Shown here piece by piece: positions 1 through 8,014 of a stretch of 64,000 nt of DNA; position 1 is the stretch's first letter; each line of letters begins with the position of its first letter. The notes beneath the pieces were generated by a model that was given only the letters and a program-made list of their open reading frames with translations, had not been told where the DNA came from and made no database searches. Source of the DNA: Kribbella jejuensis (GTDB taxonomy: Bacteria; Actinomycetota; Actinomycetes; Propionibacteriales; Kribbellaceae); the NCBI RefSeq assembly GCF_006715085.1, contig NZ_VFMM01000002.1:434001-498000 (forward strand), in the 5' to 3' direction. The position numbers and the translations under genes are program-made.

Positions 1-1478
1 CCGGCTATCGCGGCAACTGGGTCGACTTCGCGTTCGTCCGCAAGTGGTGGGGGCTGCAGACCGACCAGAGCAGCTCGACGCACCCGGTCGCGCCGGACGG
101 TCTGAAGGACGCGCGGCAGTCGCTCGACGACTTCGACGGGATCTCGTACGCGAAGGGGGCGGCGGTCCTCAAGCAGCTCGCCAAGTACCTCGGGGACGAC
201 GTGTTCCGCGCGGGAGTGAACGCGCACCTGGAGGCGCACGAGTTCGGGAACGCGGATCTGCACGAGTTCATCGAGAAGCTCACCGAGGCGGGTGCGCGCG
301 AGCTGGACAACTGGTCCGACCAGTGGTTGCGGACGCCGGGGCTGGACACGATCTCGGTCGAGCCGGCCGGCGGCGGCGTCGTGCTGCACCGGAAGAGTCC
401 GGACGAGTCGCGTCGCTTGCACAAGTTGAGTGTCGGAATGTACGGCGCGGACGGATCGGCTGCACTGGTCGACGCCACGATCACCGAGGACTCGATCGAA
501 GTTGCCCTAGGCAACGGCGTCGCGGGTGGTGTGGTCGTGGCTGATGCCGGCGACGACACCTGGGCGAAGATCCGGCTGGACGCCACCAGCCTCGCCAACC
601 TTCCCGCGGTGCTCCCGACGATCACCGACAGCACCACGCGGGCGGTGATCTGGAACTCCGTCCGGGACGCCGTCGCCGACGCCGAGCTGGATCCGCGGCA
701 GGCGCTCGAGCTGTTCACGGCAGCGCTGCCGGACGAGGACAGCGACGTCGCGGTCGGCTCGTTGATCCGCTGGCTCGAGGACAAAATGCTGGGTGGCTAC
801 CTCGAGTACAACGCGGCGCGCGGACCGGTTGCCGATGCCCTCAGCAACAAGCTCGCCACGACCGCGCCCGGCAGCAGCCTGCAGCTGGTGACCGCCCGCG
901 GCCTGATCTCGACGACCACCGACGTGGCGCTGCTGACGTCGTGGCTGGACGGCTCAGCCGCGCCCGACGGTCTGCAGATCGACGCCGACCTGCGGTGGAC
1001 GCTGGTGCTACGGCTCGTCCGGCTCGGTGCGTTCGGTGCCGCCGAGATCGATGCCGAGCTGGACCGGGACAAGTCGACCGAGGGCGTCATCCACGCCGCC
1101 CGGTGCCGGTCGGCGCTGCCGGACGGCAAGGAGGCGGCCTGGGCACGGATCATGACGGACCCGTCGGTCGGCGTACAGGAGCTGCTCGCCGCGGCCGACG
1201 GCTTCTGGCACCCGGAGCAGGCGGCGATCACCGCGCCGTACGTGCCGCGGTTCTTCACCGACCTGCCGCGGACCGCCGAGATCCGGTCCGGCATGGTGGT
1301 CGGCATCACCGCACGCCGGATCGCCCCGCGCTACGCGATCGACCCGGACCTGGTCGCCCCGGCCGAGGCGCTGATCGCGGACGAGAGCGTGGCGCCGGCC
1401 ATCCGCCGGCAGACGGCCGACTTCCTGGACGGCCTCCGCCGGGCGCTGGAGGTGCGGCGGACGTTCAGCGCACAGTGA
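1..1478 (+). CDS. pepN: Aminopeptidase N (M1 family), C-terminal part, 5' truncated
   Basis: The reading frame is open from base 3 to the TGA at 1476-1478 and has no start here, so about 491 C-terminal residues are visible. The first residues (WVDFAFVRKWWGLQTDQ, then STHPV and FDGISYAKGAAVLKQL) match the part of actinobacterial PepN that follows the HExxH zinc site. The rest is the helical ERAP1-C-like domain. M1 aminopeptidases remove N-terminal residues from peptides in the cytoplasm. The zinc site must lie left of the window. The 3' end overlaps the convergent sigma factor gene by 14 bases. Confidence 0.9.
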   Translation, partial: GYRGNWVDFAFVRKWWGLQTDQSSSTHPVAPDGLKDARQSLDDFDGISYAKGAAVLKQLAKYLGDDVFRAGVNAHLEAHEFGNADLHEFIEKLTEAGARELDNWSDQWLRTPGLDTISVEPAGGGVVLHRKSPDESRRLHKLSVGMYGADGSAALVDATITEDSIEVALGNGVAGGVVVADAGDDTWAKIRLDATSLANLPAVLPTITDSTTRAVIWNSVRDAVADAELDPRQALELFTAALPDEDSDVAVGSLIRWLEDKMLGGYLEYNAARGPVADALSNKLATTAPGSSLQLVTARGLISTTTDVALLTSWLDGSAAPDGLQIDADLRWTLVLRLVRLGAFGAAEIDAELDRDKSTEGVIHAARCRSALPDGKEAAWARIMTDPSVGVQELLAAADGFWHPEQAAITAPYVPRFFTDLPRTAEIRSGMVVGITARRIAPRYAIDPDLVAPAEALIADESVAPAIRRQTADFLDGLRRALEVRRTFSAQ

Positions 1479-2004
1479 GGCGTTCCGCGACCGCGCGGCG
1501 GGCCTGGTGGATGCGGGCTTTCACGGTGCCGAGCGGGACGTCGAGTTCGTCGGCGATCTCGGCGTACGACAGGGCGCCCAGGTCGCGGAGGACCAGCGGC
1601 TGGACGAGCTGGGGGTGGCTGGACTCGAGGGCCTCGAGGGCTTCCAGCAGGTCGAGGCGGGACCCGGCGATGACCGAGGTGGTGCGCGGGTCGACGGCCT
1701 CCGGGAGGACCTCGGCGGACTGCTCGACCGAGCGGCGCTTCAGCGACCGGTAGGTCTGCCGCGCCTGGTTGGTGGCCACGATCGTCACCCAGCCGGCGAA
1801 GCTGCCGGTGCCCTTGAACGTGTGCACCTTGTTCGCGACCTGGAGCAGGGTGTCCTGGACCGCCTCCTCCGCGTCCTCCCGGTACGGAAGGAACTTGGCC
1901 ACCCGCCGCTGCACCTGCGGCCGGATCGCCTGCAGAAGTTGTGGAAGCACCGTCTGATCCCCGGCGGCTGCCCGGGCGGCGAGTTCTTCCAACTCTTCGG
2001 TCAT
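1465..2004 (-). CDS. ECF-type RNA polymerase sigma factor
   Basis: About 179 residues with both sigma-70 domains. Region 2 has the EDAEEAVQDTLLQV stretch followed by a promoter-recognition segment (FKGTGSFAGWVTIVATN). Region 4 has the helix-turn-helix LSYAEIADELDVPLGTVKARIHQARR near the C-terminus. The ATG at 2004 is preferred because a GGGGGAG ribosome site lies just before it; the longer reading frame would need a TTG at 2037. No anti-sigma factor follows. The divergent neighbour 41 bases away is a Ser/Thr kinase, so control by phosphorylation is conceivable (inference). The 3' end overlaps pepN. Confidence 0.85.
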   Translation of the reverse strand: MTEELEELAARAAAGDQTVLPQLLQAIRPQVQRRVAKFLPYREDAEEAVQDTLLQVANKVHTFKGTGSFAGWVTIVATNQARQTYRSLKRRSVEQSAEVLPEAVDPRTTSVIAGSRLDLLEALEALESSHPQLVQPLVLRDLGALSYAEIADELDVPLGTVKARIHQARRAVAERLTVR

Positions 2005-2045
2005 GCTCCCCCTTCTGGACTGGTCTGTGACCGACAATAGCCGGG

Positions 2046-3056
2046 ATGGATGTCATCGGGCGGTACCGGTTACGGGACAAGATCGGCGCGGGTGCGTTCG
2101 CCACCGTCTGGCGGGGGTACGACGACGACCTGGACGTCGACGTCGCCGTCAAGGTGCTGGCGGACAACTGGGCGTCGCGGGCCGACGTCCGGGAACGCTT
2201 CCTGTCCGAGGCACGGCTGATGCGCCGGATCTCCAGCGATCGGGTGGTCCGCGTCTTCGACCTGGGCAAGCTCGACGACGGCCGCCCGTACTTCGTGATG
2301 GACTACGTCGGCGGTGGCACCCTCGGCGACGTACTGCGGCAAGGCCCGCTCGACCCGGTGGACGCGCTCTGGTGGGGCGCGGACCTGGCCCGGGCGGTGG
2401 CCGCCCTGCACAACGAGGGCGTCGTACACCGCGACGTCACGCCGGCGAACCTGCTGCTGCGGGCAGGGGAGGAGGCCGGCGGCGGTACGCACCGGATCGT
2501 GCTCGCCGACCTCGGCCTGGCGAAACGAGCCGCCGAAGCGTCCGGGCTGACCCAGGCGGTCGGTACGCCGTCGTACATGGCGCCCGAACAGGGTCGCGGC
2601 GACGGTGGTTTCGACGAACGCGCCGACATCTACGCCGTCGGCGCGGTCACGTACGCGCTGCTCACCGGGCATCCGCCGTACTCCGCGGGATCGATCGGTG
2701 ACGTGCTGAACCGGGACCCGGACCTGCCACCGCCGAGTCTGCGTCCGGTACTGCACGACTCGGTCGGGCAGCTCGACGACGTGTTCGCGCGGGCGCTCGC
2801 GTACCGGGCGGCGGATCGCTGGGACCGCGCCGACACGCTCGCGGAGCGGTTCGAGGCCGAGGCGTTCCGGCTGGAGCGCGAGGCGCCGTTGCGCGCGGCC
2901 GAACGGACCACGATCACCGAGGACGACCTGGACACCACCGTTGCCACCGATCCGCCGGTACGGCGCCGGCGCCGGAGACGGGCGTGGTTCCTGCTCGCGC
3001 TCCCCGTAATCTTCGTGGCAGCCGGCGTGGGCGGATGGTTCCTCTTCGGACGATGA
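2046..3056 (+). CDS. Membrane-anchored Ser/Thr protein kinase
   Basis: This is a Hanks-type kinase of 336 residues. Visible motifs are the glycine loop IGAGAFATVW (13-22), the ATP lysine VAVK (K36), the catalytic loop HRDVTPAN (128-135), the metal motif DLG (155-157) and the activation-segment end GTPSYMAPEQ. A single membrane helix (WFLLALPVIFVAAGVGGWFLF) ends the protein, so the kinase domain is cytoplasmic. There is no PASTA or other sensor domain outside. The catalytic loop has Thr132 where most kinases have Lys (HRDxKxxN), which may lower or alter activity. It is divergent from the sigma factor gene, which suggests a functional pair. Confidence 0.88.
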   Translation: MDVIGRYRLRDKIGAGAFATVWRGYDDDLDVDVAVKVLADNWASRADVRERFLSEARLMRRISSDRVVRVFDLGKLDDGRPYFVMDYVGGGTLGDVLRQGPLDPVDALWWGADLARAVAALHNEGVVHRDVTPANLLLRAGEEAGGGTHRIVLADLGLAKRAAEASGLTQAVGTPSYMAPEQGRGDGGFDERADIYAVGAVTYALLTGHPPYSAGSIGDVLNRDPDLPPPSLRPVLHDSVGQLDDVFARALAYRAADRWDRADTLAERFEAEAFRLEREAPLRAAERTTITEDDLDTTVATDPPVRRRRRRRAWFLLALPVIFVAAGVGGWFLFGR

Positions 3057-3073
3057 CTGCATAGAGTAGTCGC

Positions 3074-3670
3074 ATGGCTACTTACCGCAGTCTTGTGGTG
3101 ATTCTCGCCTTACTCGCTCCGACTGACCAACCCACGGCCAGCTACTCCTGCCGAGCCGATACCAAGTTCGGAAAGCACACACTGTCCCTGCGCCAGGGGA
3201 TCGATGCGCAGGCACCGCCCGTCGTCTCGGCCAACACCCGCTTCACCATCGCCATCAACTCGCAGCCCGGGTCGCTGCCCACCGAGGTCAAGGGCTTCAA
3301 ACTCCAGGAGGTCCGCGACCTGACCCTTCGTGTCCCGGTCCCGGCCAACGCCTCCTACGTCAGCGCCAGACTGCTGGGTGGCTCAGGCCTCAACTCCACT
3401 CCCTCTGTGCAGTTGGAGGGAAACACCGCAGTCCTCACGGTTCCAGGTCCGATCCCCGGCGGCGCAAGCTACCAACTCCCGACCCTCAGCGTCCGCCTCA
3501 AATCCGGCCGCCGCGGCACCACCATCGAAACCAAACTCAAAGGCACGAGCTACGACGATCCCGGCCTCACGCTGCAGGCCAAGATCAAATGGAAGTTCCT
3601 CAGCACGACCGCTCCGGTCGCCTGCTACCCCGACCCGAACCCGGCCCTCACCCGAACCTCGGTGCGCTAG
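3074..3670 (+). CDS. Secreted protein of unknown function
   Basis: 198 residues. The first 24 residues form a short signal peptide (SLVVILALLAP, then TASYSC at the likely cleavage region). The mature part is rich in Thr, Val and Pro with alternating polar and apolar residues, as in a beta-sandwich. It has two widely spaced cysteines (near the start and in PVACYPD near the end) that could form one disulfide. A TAGAGT hexamer ends six bases before the ATG, so the transcript may be leaderless. The gene follows the kinase by 17 bases on the same strand. I do not recognise the family with certainty. Confidence 0.65.
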   Translation: MATYRSLVVILALLAPTDQPTASYSCRADTKFGKHTLSLRQGIDAQAPPVVSANTRFTIAINSQPGSLPTEVKGFKLQEVRDLTLRVPVPANASYVSARLLGGSGLNSTPSVQLEGNTAVLTVPGPIPGGASYQLPTLSVRLKSGRRGTTIETKLKGTSYDDPGLTLQAKIKWKFLSTTAPVACYPDPNPALTRTSVR

Positions 3671-3688
3671 CCCCGGGGGTCGTCGACT

Positions 3689-3706
3689 ATGAGGCATTCG
3701 CCTCAT
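3689..3706. promoter_or_regulatory. Perfect inverted repeat upstream of the cupin gene
   Basis: ATGAGGC (3689-3695) and GCCTCAT (3700-3706) form a perfect 7-bp inverted repeat with a 4-base centre. It lies 58 bases before the cupin start and 19 after the previous stop. It is not followed by a T-run, so an operator is a better guess than a terminator. The regulator is unknown. Confidence 0.35.
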
Positions 3707-3730
3707 GCCCGGCTTCGGTCGTGCTGGTTA

Positions 3731-3747
3731 CGGTCCTCTCAGGACCG
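3731..3747 (+). promoter_or_regulatory. Short hairpin just before the cupin ribosome site
   Basis: CGGTCCT (3731-3737), loop CTC, then AGGACCG (3741-3747) make a perfect 7-bp stem. It ends a few bases before the GAAAGGAAAG ribosome site of the cupin gene. In RNA this could affect initiation or message stability; in DNA it could be part of an operator. Function is inferred only. Confidence 0.3.
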
Positions 3748-3763
3748 AACGAAAGGAAAGACC

Positions 3764-4132
3764 ATGGCGAAAGCATCGAGTGCGAGCGCCGACAAGGTGG
3801 CCGACTACGGGGTAGCGATCGACCGGACGGCCGAGCTCGGCGGCTACACCGTCAACTTCACCACCATCACCAAGAGCCACGACCTGGGTCCGATGCTCGC
3901 GTCGCTCCCGGGCGGGAACTGCTCCTGCCCGCACTGGGGCTACGTGCTCAAAGGCCGGCTGATCGTTCGCTACCCGGGCGGCGAAGAGATCGTCGAGGCA
4001 GGCGACGCTTTCTACCTGCCTCCCGGACACGCGCCGGAGGCCGAAGAGGGCACCGAACTCGTCCAGTTCAGCCCGACCGAGCAGCTCGCCGAAACAGAGG
4101 CGGCGATCGCGAAGGCCCTCCAAGTCAGCTGA
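3764..4132 (+). CDS. Small cupin-domain protein
   Basis: 122 residues from the ATG at 3764, which has GAAAGGAAAG upstream; the open frame extends further 5' but that part is not protein-like. The sequence is a single small cupin barrel: CSCPHWGYVLKGRLIVRYPGGEEIVEAGDAFYLPPGHAPE carries the usual G-x-x-x-G-x-L and PPGH turns, with His and Glu residues that could hold one metal. No second domain is seen. Two inverted repeats lie upstream. The gene converges on the ALDH gene, and both TGA stops sit in one hairpin. Substrate is unknown. Confidence 0.75.
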   Translation: MAKASSASADKVADYGVAIDRTAELGGYTVNFTTITKSHDLGPMLASLPGGNCSCPHWGYVLKGRLIVRYPGGEEIVEAGDAFYLPPGHAPEAEEGTELVQFSPTEQLAETEAAIAKALQVS

Positions 4133-4147
4133 TCCAGCACGGATCAG
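4129..4147. terminator. Hairpin containing both stop codons of convergent genes
   Basis: CTGATCC (4129-4135) and GGATCAG (4141-4147) form a perfect 7-bp stem with a 5-base loop. The TGA of the cupin gene (4130-4132) is in the left arm and the TGA of the ALDH gene (minus strand, 4144-4146) is in the right arm. There is no T-run, so it is at most a weak two-way terminator or RNA-stabilising hairpin. Confidence 0.4.
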
Positions 4148-5016
4148 ACGCCGATCGGGTGCCAGACGGTCTTCAATTCGAGGTACTGGGTGAGGCGGGA
4201 CAGACCCTGATCGGCGGACCAGTCCTCCGGGCCGGGGCGGCGTACCCGCTTGAGGTTGCCGGCGGCGGCGATCTCAAGGTCGCGGGCCTCGTCCGAGGAC
4301 TCGATCCCGCACAGGTCGATCGCGTTCACGTCCTGGTGGGACGCCAGCCACGGCCCGATCTCGGACGCGGAGCCGGTGAGGATGTTCACCACTCCACCCG
4401 GTACGTCGGAGGTCGCCATCACCTCGCCGAGCGTCACAGCCGGCAGCGGGCGCTCGTACGACGAGACCGCGACGACCGTGTTGCCGGACACGATCGCGGG
4501 CGCGATCACGCTGGTCAGCCCGAGCAGCGACGAGTCCTGCGGTGCGAGTACGGCGACCACACCGGTTGCCTCGGGCAACGAGAAGTCGAAGTACGGACCC
4601 GCGACCGGGTTGCTCGATCCGACCACCTGGGCGAGCTTGTCGGCCCATCCGGCGTACCAGACCCAGCGGTCGATCGCCTCGTCGACGACCGCGCGGGCCT
4701 TGGAGATCGACAACCCCTCACCGGCGGCGACCTCGGCGCTGAACTGCTGGTGCCGGCCCTCCATCACCTCGGCGATCCGGTACAGCACCTGGCCGCGGTT
4801 GTACGCCGTCCGTCCGTGCCAGCCGCTGAACGCCTTCCGGGCCGCGACCACGGCGTCCCGGGCGTCCTTGCGGGAGGCCTGAGACGCGTTCGCCAGGAAC
4901 TTGCCCTTGGCATTGTTCACGATGTACGAACGGCCGGATTCGCTGCGTGGGAAGGCGCCGCCGATGTAGAGCTTGTAGGTCTTGCGCACTTCAAGCCTCG
5001 GAGTCTCAGTGGGCAA
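4144..5016 (-). CDS. Truncated aldehyde dehydrogenase, matching the second half of ALDH16
   Basis: 290 residues, against about 480 for a normal aldehyde dehydrogenase. It has the NAD-binding half (YKLYIGGAF, then WVWYAGWADKLAQ, and DVPGGVVNILTG) but stops before the catalytic cysteine, and the E-L-G-G segment is replaced by DLCGIESSDEARDLE. It ends with ELKTVWHPIGV, as I recall from the C-terminal pseudo-domain of ALDH16 proteins. The start is a TTG at 5016 with CTGGAGG seven bases before it, inside the end of the preceding ALDH gene, so translation is coupled. It is likely a structural partner of the full-length ALDH (inference). An in-frame GTG at 4989 is the alternative start. Confidence 0.8.
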   Translation of the reverse strand: MPTETPRLEVRKTYKLYIGGAFPRSESGRSYIVNNAKGKFLANASQASRKDARDAVVAARKAFSGWHGRTAYNRGQVLYRIAEVMEGRHQQFSAEVAAGEGLSISKARAVVDEAIDRWVWYAGWADKLAQVVGSSNPVAGPYFDFSLPEATGVVAVLAPQDSSLLGLTSVIAPAIVSGNTVVAVSSYERPLPAVTLGEVMATSDVPGGVVNILTGSASEIGPWLASHQDVNAIDLCGIESSDEARDLEIAAAGNLKRVRRPGPEDWSADQGLSRLTQYLELKTVWHPIGV

Positions 5017-6442
5017 GGTAGGCCTCCAGACCGTGGCGACCGCCCTCGCGGCCGTAGCCCGACTCCTTGTAGCCGCCGAACGGCGACGTGGGGTCGAAGC
5101 GGTTGAACGTGTTCGCCCAGACCACGCCGGCGCGCAGCTGGTTCGCCATCCAGAGGATCCGGGAACCCTTCTCGGTCCAGATGCCGGCCGACAGCCCGAA
5201 CGGCGTGTTGTTCGCCTTCTCGACCGCCTCGGCCGGCGTCCGGAACGTCAGCACGGACAGCACCGGGCCGAAGATCTCCTCGCGGGCGATCCGGTGCGCC
5301 TGCGAGACGCCGGTGAAAACGGTCGGTGGGAACCAGTACCCCTGCGAGGGCAGCTCGCACTCCGGCGACCAGCGCTCGGCGCCCTCGTCCTCGCCGATCT
5401 GCGAGAGCTCGCGGATCTTCGCCAGCTGGGCCGGCGAGTTGATCGCGCCGATGTCGGTGTTCTTGTCCAGCGGGTCGCCGACCCGCAGCGTCTCCATCCG
5501 GCGCTTCAGCCGGCCGAGGACCTCGTCGTACACGCTCTCCTGGACGAGCAGCCGCGAACCGGCGCAGCAGACGTGGCCCTGGTTGAAGAAGATGCCGTTG
5601 ACGATGCCCTCGATGGTCTGGTCGATCGGCGCGTCCTCGAAGACGATGTTCGCCGCCTTGCCCCCTAGCTCCAAGGTCACCGCTTTCTCGGTTCCCGCAA
5701 TCGCCTTCGCGATTGCCCGGCCGACGGCAGTCGAGCCGGTGAACGCGATCTTGTCGACATCGGGGTGCTCGACCAGCGCCTGTCCGGTGCGCCCGGCGCC
5801 GGTGACGATGTTCACGACGCCCGGCGGCAGATCCGCCTGCTGGCAGATCTCCGCGAACGCCAGCGCGGTCAGCGGCGTGGTCTCGGCCGGCTTCAGCACC
5901 ACGGTGTTGCCGGCGGCAAGCGCCGGGGCGATCTTCCAGGCCAGCATCAGCATCGGGAAGTTCCACGGGATCACCTGGCCCGCCACGCCCCACGGCCGCG
6001 GGTCGTCGCCGGCACCGGCGTACTCGAGCTTGTCGGCCCAGCCCGCGTAGTAGAAGAAGTGCGCGGCGACCAGCGGGATGTCGACGTCGCGGGACTCGCG
6101 GATCGGCTTGCCGTTGTCCAGCGACTCCAGCACCGCGAGCTCCCGGGAGCGCTCCTGGATCAGCCGCGCGATCCGGAACAGGTACTTCGCCCGGTCCTTG
6201 CCGCTCATCGGACCCCAGACCTTCTCGTACGCCTTGCGGGCCGCGCGAACGGCCCTGTCGACGTCGGCCGGTCCGGCCTCGCTGACCTCGGCCAGCACCT
6301 CCTCCGAGGACGGGCTGACGGTCTTGAACGGCTTGCCGTCGGTCGCATCGGTGAACTGGCCGTTGACGAACAGGCCGTACGACGACTTGATGTCGACGAT
6401 CGCGCGCGACTCCGGCGCGGGTGCGTACTCGAATCTGCTCAT
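5006..6442 (-). CDS. NAD-dependent aldehyde dehydrogenase, catalytic half of a split ALDH16
   Basis: 478 residues with a complete ALDH fold. Visible are the Rossmann motif FTGSTAVGRAI, the general-base segment LELGGKAANIVF, the nucleophile in NQGHVCCAGSR (first Cys, about residue 292) and the C-terminal FGGYKESGYGREGG. It oxidises an aldehyde to the acid with NAD(P). It starts 5 bases after deoC, so acetaldehyde from the DeoC reaction is a reasonable substrate (inference from context). It overlaps the truncated ALDH by 11 bases. Together the two are 768 residues, close to a single-chain bacterial ALDH16. Confidence 0.88.
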   Translation of the reverse strand: MSRFEYAPAPESRAIVDIKSSYGLFVNGQFTDATDGKPFKTVSPSSEEVLAEVSEAGPADVDRAVRAARKAYEKVWGPMSGKDRAKYLFRIARLIQERSRELAVLESLDNGKPIRESRDVDIPLVAAHFFYYAGWADKLEYAGAGDDPRPWGVAGQVIPWNFPMLMLAWKIAPALAAGNTVVLKPAETTPLTALAFAEICQQADLPPGVVNIVTGAGRTGQALVEHPDVDKIAFTGSTAVGRAIAKAIAGTEKAVTLELGGKAANIVFEDAPIDQTIEGIVNGIFFNQGHVCCAGSRLLVQESVYDEVLGRLKRRMETLRVGDPLDKNTDIGAINSPAQLAKIRELSQIGEDEGAERWSPECELPSQGYWFPPTVFTGVSQAHRIAREEIFGPVLSVLTFRTPAEAVEKANNTPFGLSAGIWTEKGSRILWMANQLRAGVVWANTFNRFDPTSPFGGYKESGYGREGGRHGLEAYLAH

Positions 6443-6447
6443 GCCTG

Positions 6448-7407
6448 TCAGTCCAAGGTGAAGTAGTCGGGGCCCGGGTAGTGCCCGGTGGCCAGCTTGG
6501 TGCGCTGCATCAGCAGGTCGTTCAGCAGGCTGGAGGCGCCGAACCGGAACAACTCCGGGTCCAGCCAGTCCGGGCCGGCCGTCTCGTTCACGGTGACCAG
6601 GTACTTGATCGCGTCCTTGGCGGTCCGGATCCCGCCGGCCGGCTTGACGCCGATGTGCAGCCCGGTGGCCTCGTGGTAGTCGCGGACCGCTTCCAGCATC
6701 ACCAGGGTGACCGGCAGCGTGGCCGCGGGCGACACCTTGCCGGTGGAGGTCTTGATGAAGTCCGCGCCGGCCAGCATTGCCAGCCAGGACGCCCGCCGGA
6801 CGTTGTCGTAGGTGACCAGCTCGCCGGTCTCCAGGATCACCTTGAGATGTGCGTCACCGGCCGCCTCGCGGATCGCGGCGATCTCGTCGAAGACCATCGC
6901 GTACCGCCCGGACAGGAAGGCGCCGCGGTCGATCACCATGTCGACCTCGTCGGCACCGGCCGCGACCGCGTCCTTGGTGTCCTGGACTTTGATCGCCAGG
7001 CTGGAACGCCCGCTGGGGAAGGCGGTTGCCACACTCGCCACGTTGATCCCGGAGCCCTGCAGCTCGCGCTTCGCGGTGGCGACGAGGTCCGGGTACACAC
7101 AGACGGCGGCGACCTGCGGCGCGGTCGGGTCGGCCGGATCGGGCCGTTTCGCCTTCGCACACAGGGCCCGCACCTTGCCCGGGGTGTCCTGGCCCTCCAG
7201 CGTGGTCAGGTCGATCATCGAGATCGCCAGGTCCAGCGCGTACTGCTTCGCGGTGGTCTTGATCGACCGCGAGCTCAGCGTGGCGGCCCGGGCCTCGGCG
7301 CCGACCTGGTCGACGCCCGGCAGCCCGAGCAGGAATCGGCGCAGCCGGTCCTCCGAGGACGTCACGTCGGCCAGGGTGTCGACGCCGCTGTCGAGTGTGG
7401 TCACCAC
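6448..7407 (-). CDS. deoC: Deoxyribose-phosphate aldolase
   Basis: 319 residues. DeoC splits 2-deoxyribose-5-phosphate into acetaldehyde and glyceraldehyde-3-phosphate in deoxynucleoside breakdown. The Schiff-base lysine lies in GADFIKTSTGKV (K219) and the second active-site lysine in GVKPAGGIRTAKDA. The protein is longer than the 250-residue E. coli enzyme at its N-terminus, as is common in actinobacteria. It is the first gene of an operon with the two ALDH genes. The phosphomannomutase gene about 4 kb away may belong to the same sugar-phosphate economy, but it is not in the operon. Confidence 0.93.
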   Translation of the reverse strand: MVTTLDSGVDTLADVTSSEDRLRRFLLGLPGVDQVGAEARAATLSSRSIKTTAKQYALDLAISMIDLTTLEGQDTPGKVRALCAKAKRPDPADPTAPQVAAVCVYPDLVATAKRELQGSGINVASVATAFPSGRSSLAIKVQDTKDAVAAGADEVDMVIDRGAFLSGRYAMVFDEIAAIREAAGDAHLKVILETGELVTYDNVRRASWLAMLAGADFIKTSTGKVSPAATLPVTLVMLEAVRDYHEATGLHIGVKPAGGIRTAKDAIKYLVTVNETAGPDWLDPELFRFGASSLLNDLLMQRTKLATGHYPGPDYFTLD

Positions 7408-7449
7408 GGCAGTCTAGTGCGGATTCTGAGCGCCGGTTACGTTGTGCGG

Positions 7450-8010
7450 GTGAAGTCGAATTCGCCCGAGAGCGAGCACTACCTGTCCGCGTCGAACCGG
7501 ATCACCGGGACCGTCGTCCTGGTGATCGGGGCGCTCGGCCTGCTCGACGTGATCCTGGAGTGGCGGACCGCCACCGGGTTGCTGGTCGGCAGCATCATCG
7601 CGATCTTCATGCTGCTCGCCTACGTCGGCCTGATCCGGCCGTCGGTCACGCTCAGTCCGGAGAACCTGCTGATCCGCAACCACCTGCGCGACCACCGGAT
7701 CCCGTGGTCGAAGGTCACCGGCGCCGATGTCACCGACCTGCTCCGGGTGCACACCGACGCGAACCGGTTCCGGGCGTCCGGCGTCCAACTGGTCATGCGC
7801 GATCTCCGCAAGCAACGCGTCGGCGGCCGCAAGCTCGCCGCGGACAGCTCGATCTCGAAGGCCGACATCGTGGTGGGCCGGATCGAGAACCACATGGCAC
7901 AGTTCGCCGGCAAGTCCGACGGTGACATCGTCAGCGAGTGGGCGCGGCCCGAGCTGATCGTCCTCGGCGTACTGGCCATGATCGCGGTGGTCGCCGCCTT
8001 CGTCCGCTGA
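7450..8010 (+). CDS. Membrane protein with PH-like domain
   Basis: 186 residues from a GTG at 7450 (an in-frame GTG at 7444 is also possible). Two hydrophobic helices lie near the N-terminus (ITGTVVLVIGALGLLDVIL and LLVGSIIAIFMLLAYVGLI). A bacterial PH-like segment follows (RPSVTLSPENLLIRNHLRDHRIPWSKVTG), then a linker and a last helix at the C-terminus (LIVLGVLAMIAVVAAFV). This order is typical of small actinobacterial PH-domain membrane proteins of unknown role. There is no clear ribosome site and a TACGTT hexamer lies just upstream, so the message may be leaderless. It is divergent from deoC. Confidence 0.7.
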   Translation: MKSNSPESEHYLSASNRITGTVVLVIGALGLLDVILEWRTATGLLVGSIIAIFMLLAYVGLIRPSVTLSPENLLIRNHLRDHRIPWSKVTGADVTDLLRVHTDANRFRASGVQLVMRDLRKQRVGGRKLAADSSISKADIVVGRIENHMAQFAGKSDGDIVSEWARPELIVLGVLAMIAVVAAFVR

Positions 8011-8014
8011 CCTC

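Noticed and set aside
6421-7449. Plus-strand frame opposite deoC continuing into the PH-domain gene
   Set aside because: deoC is clearly the coding strand; the PH protein begins at 7450 or 7444.
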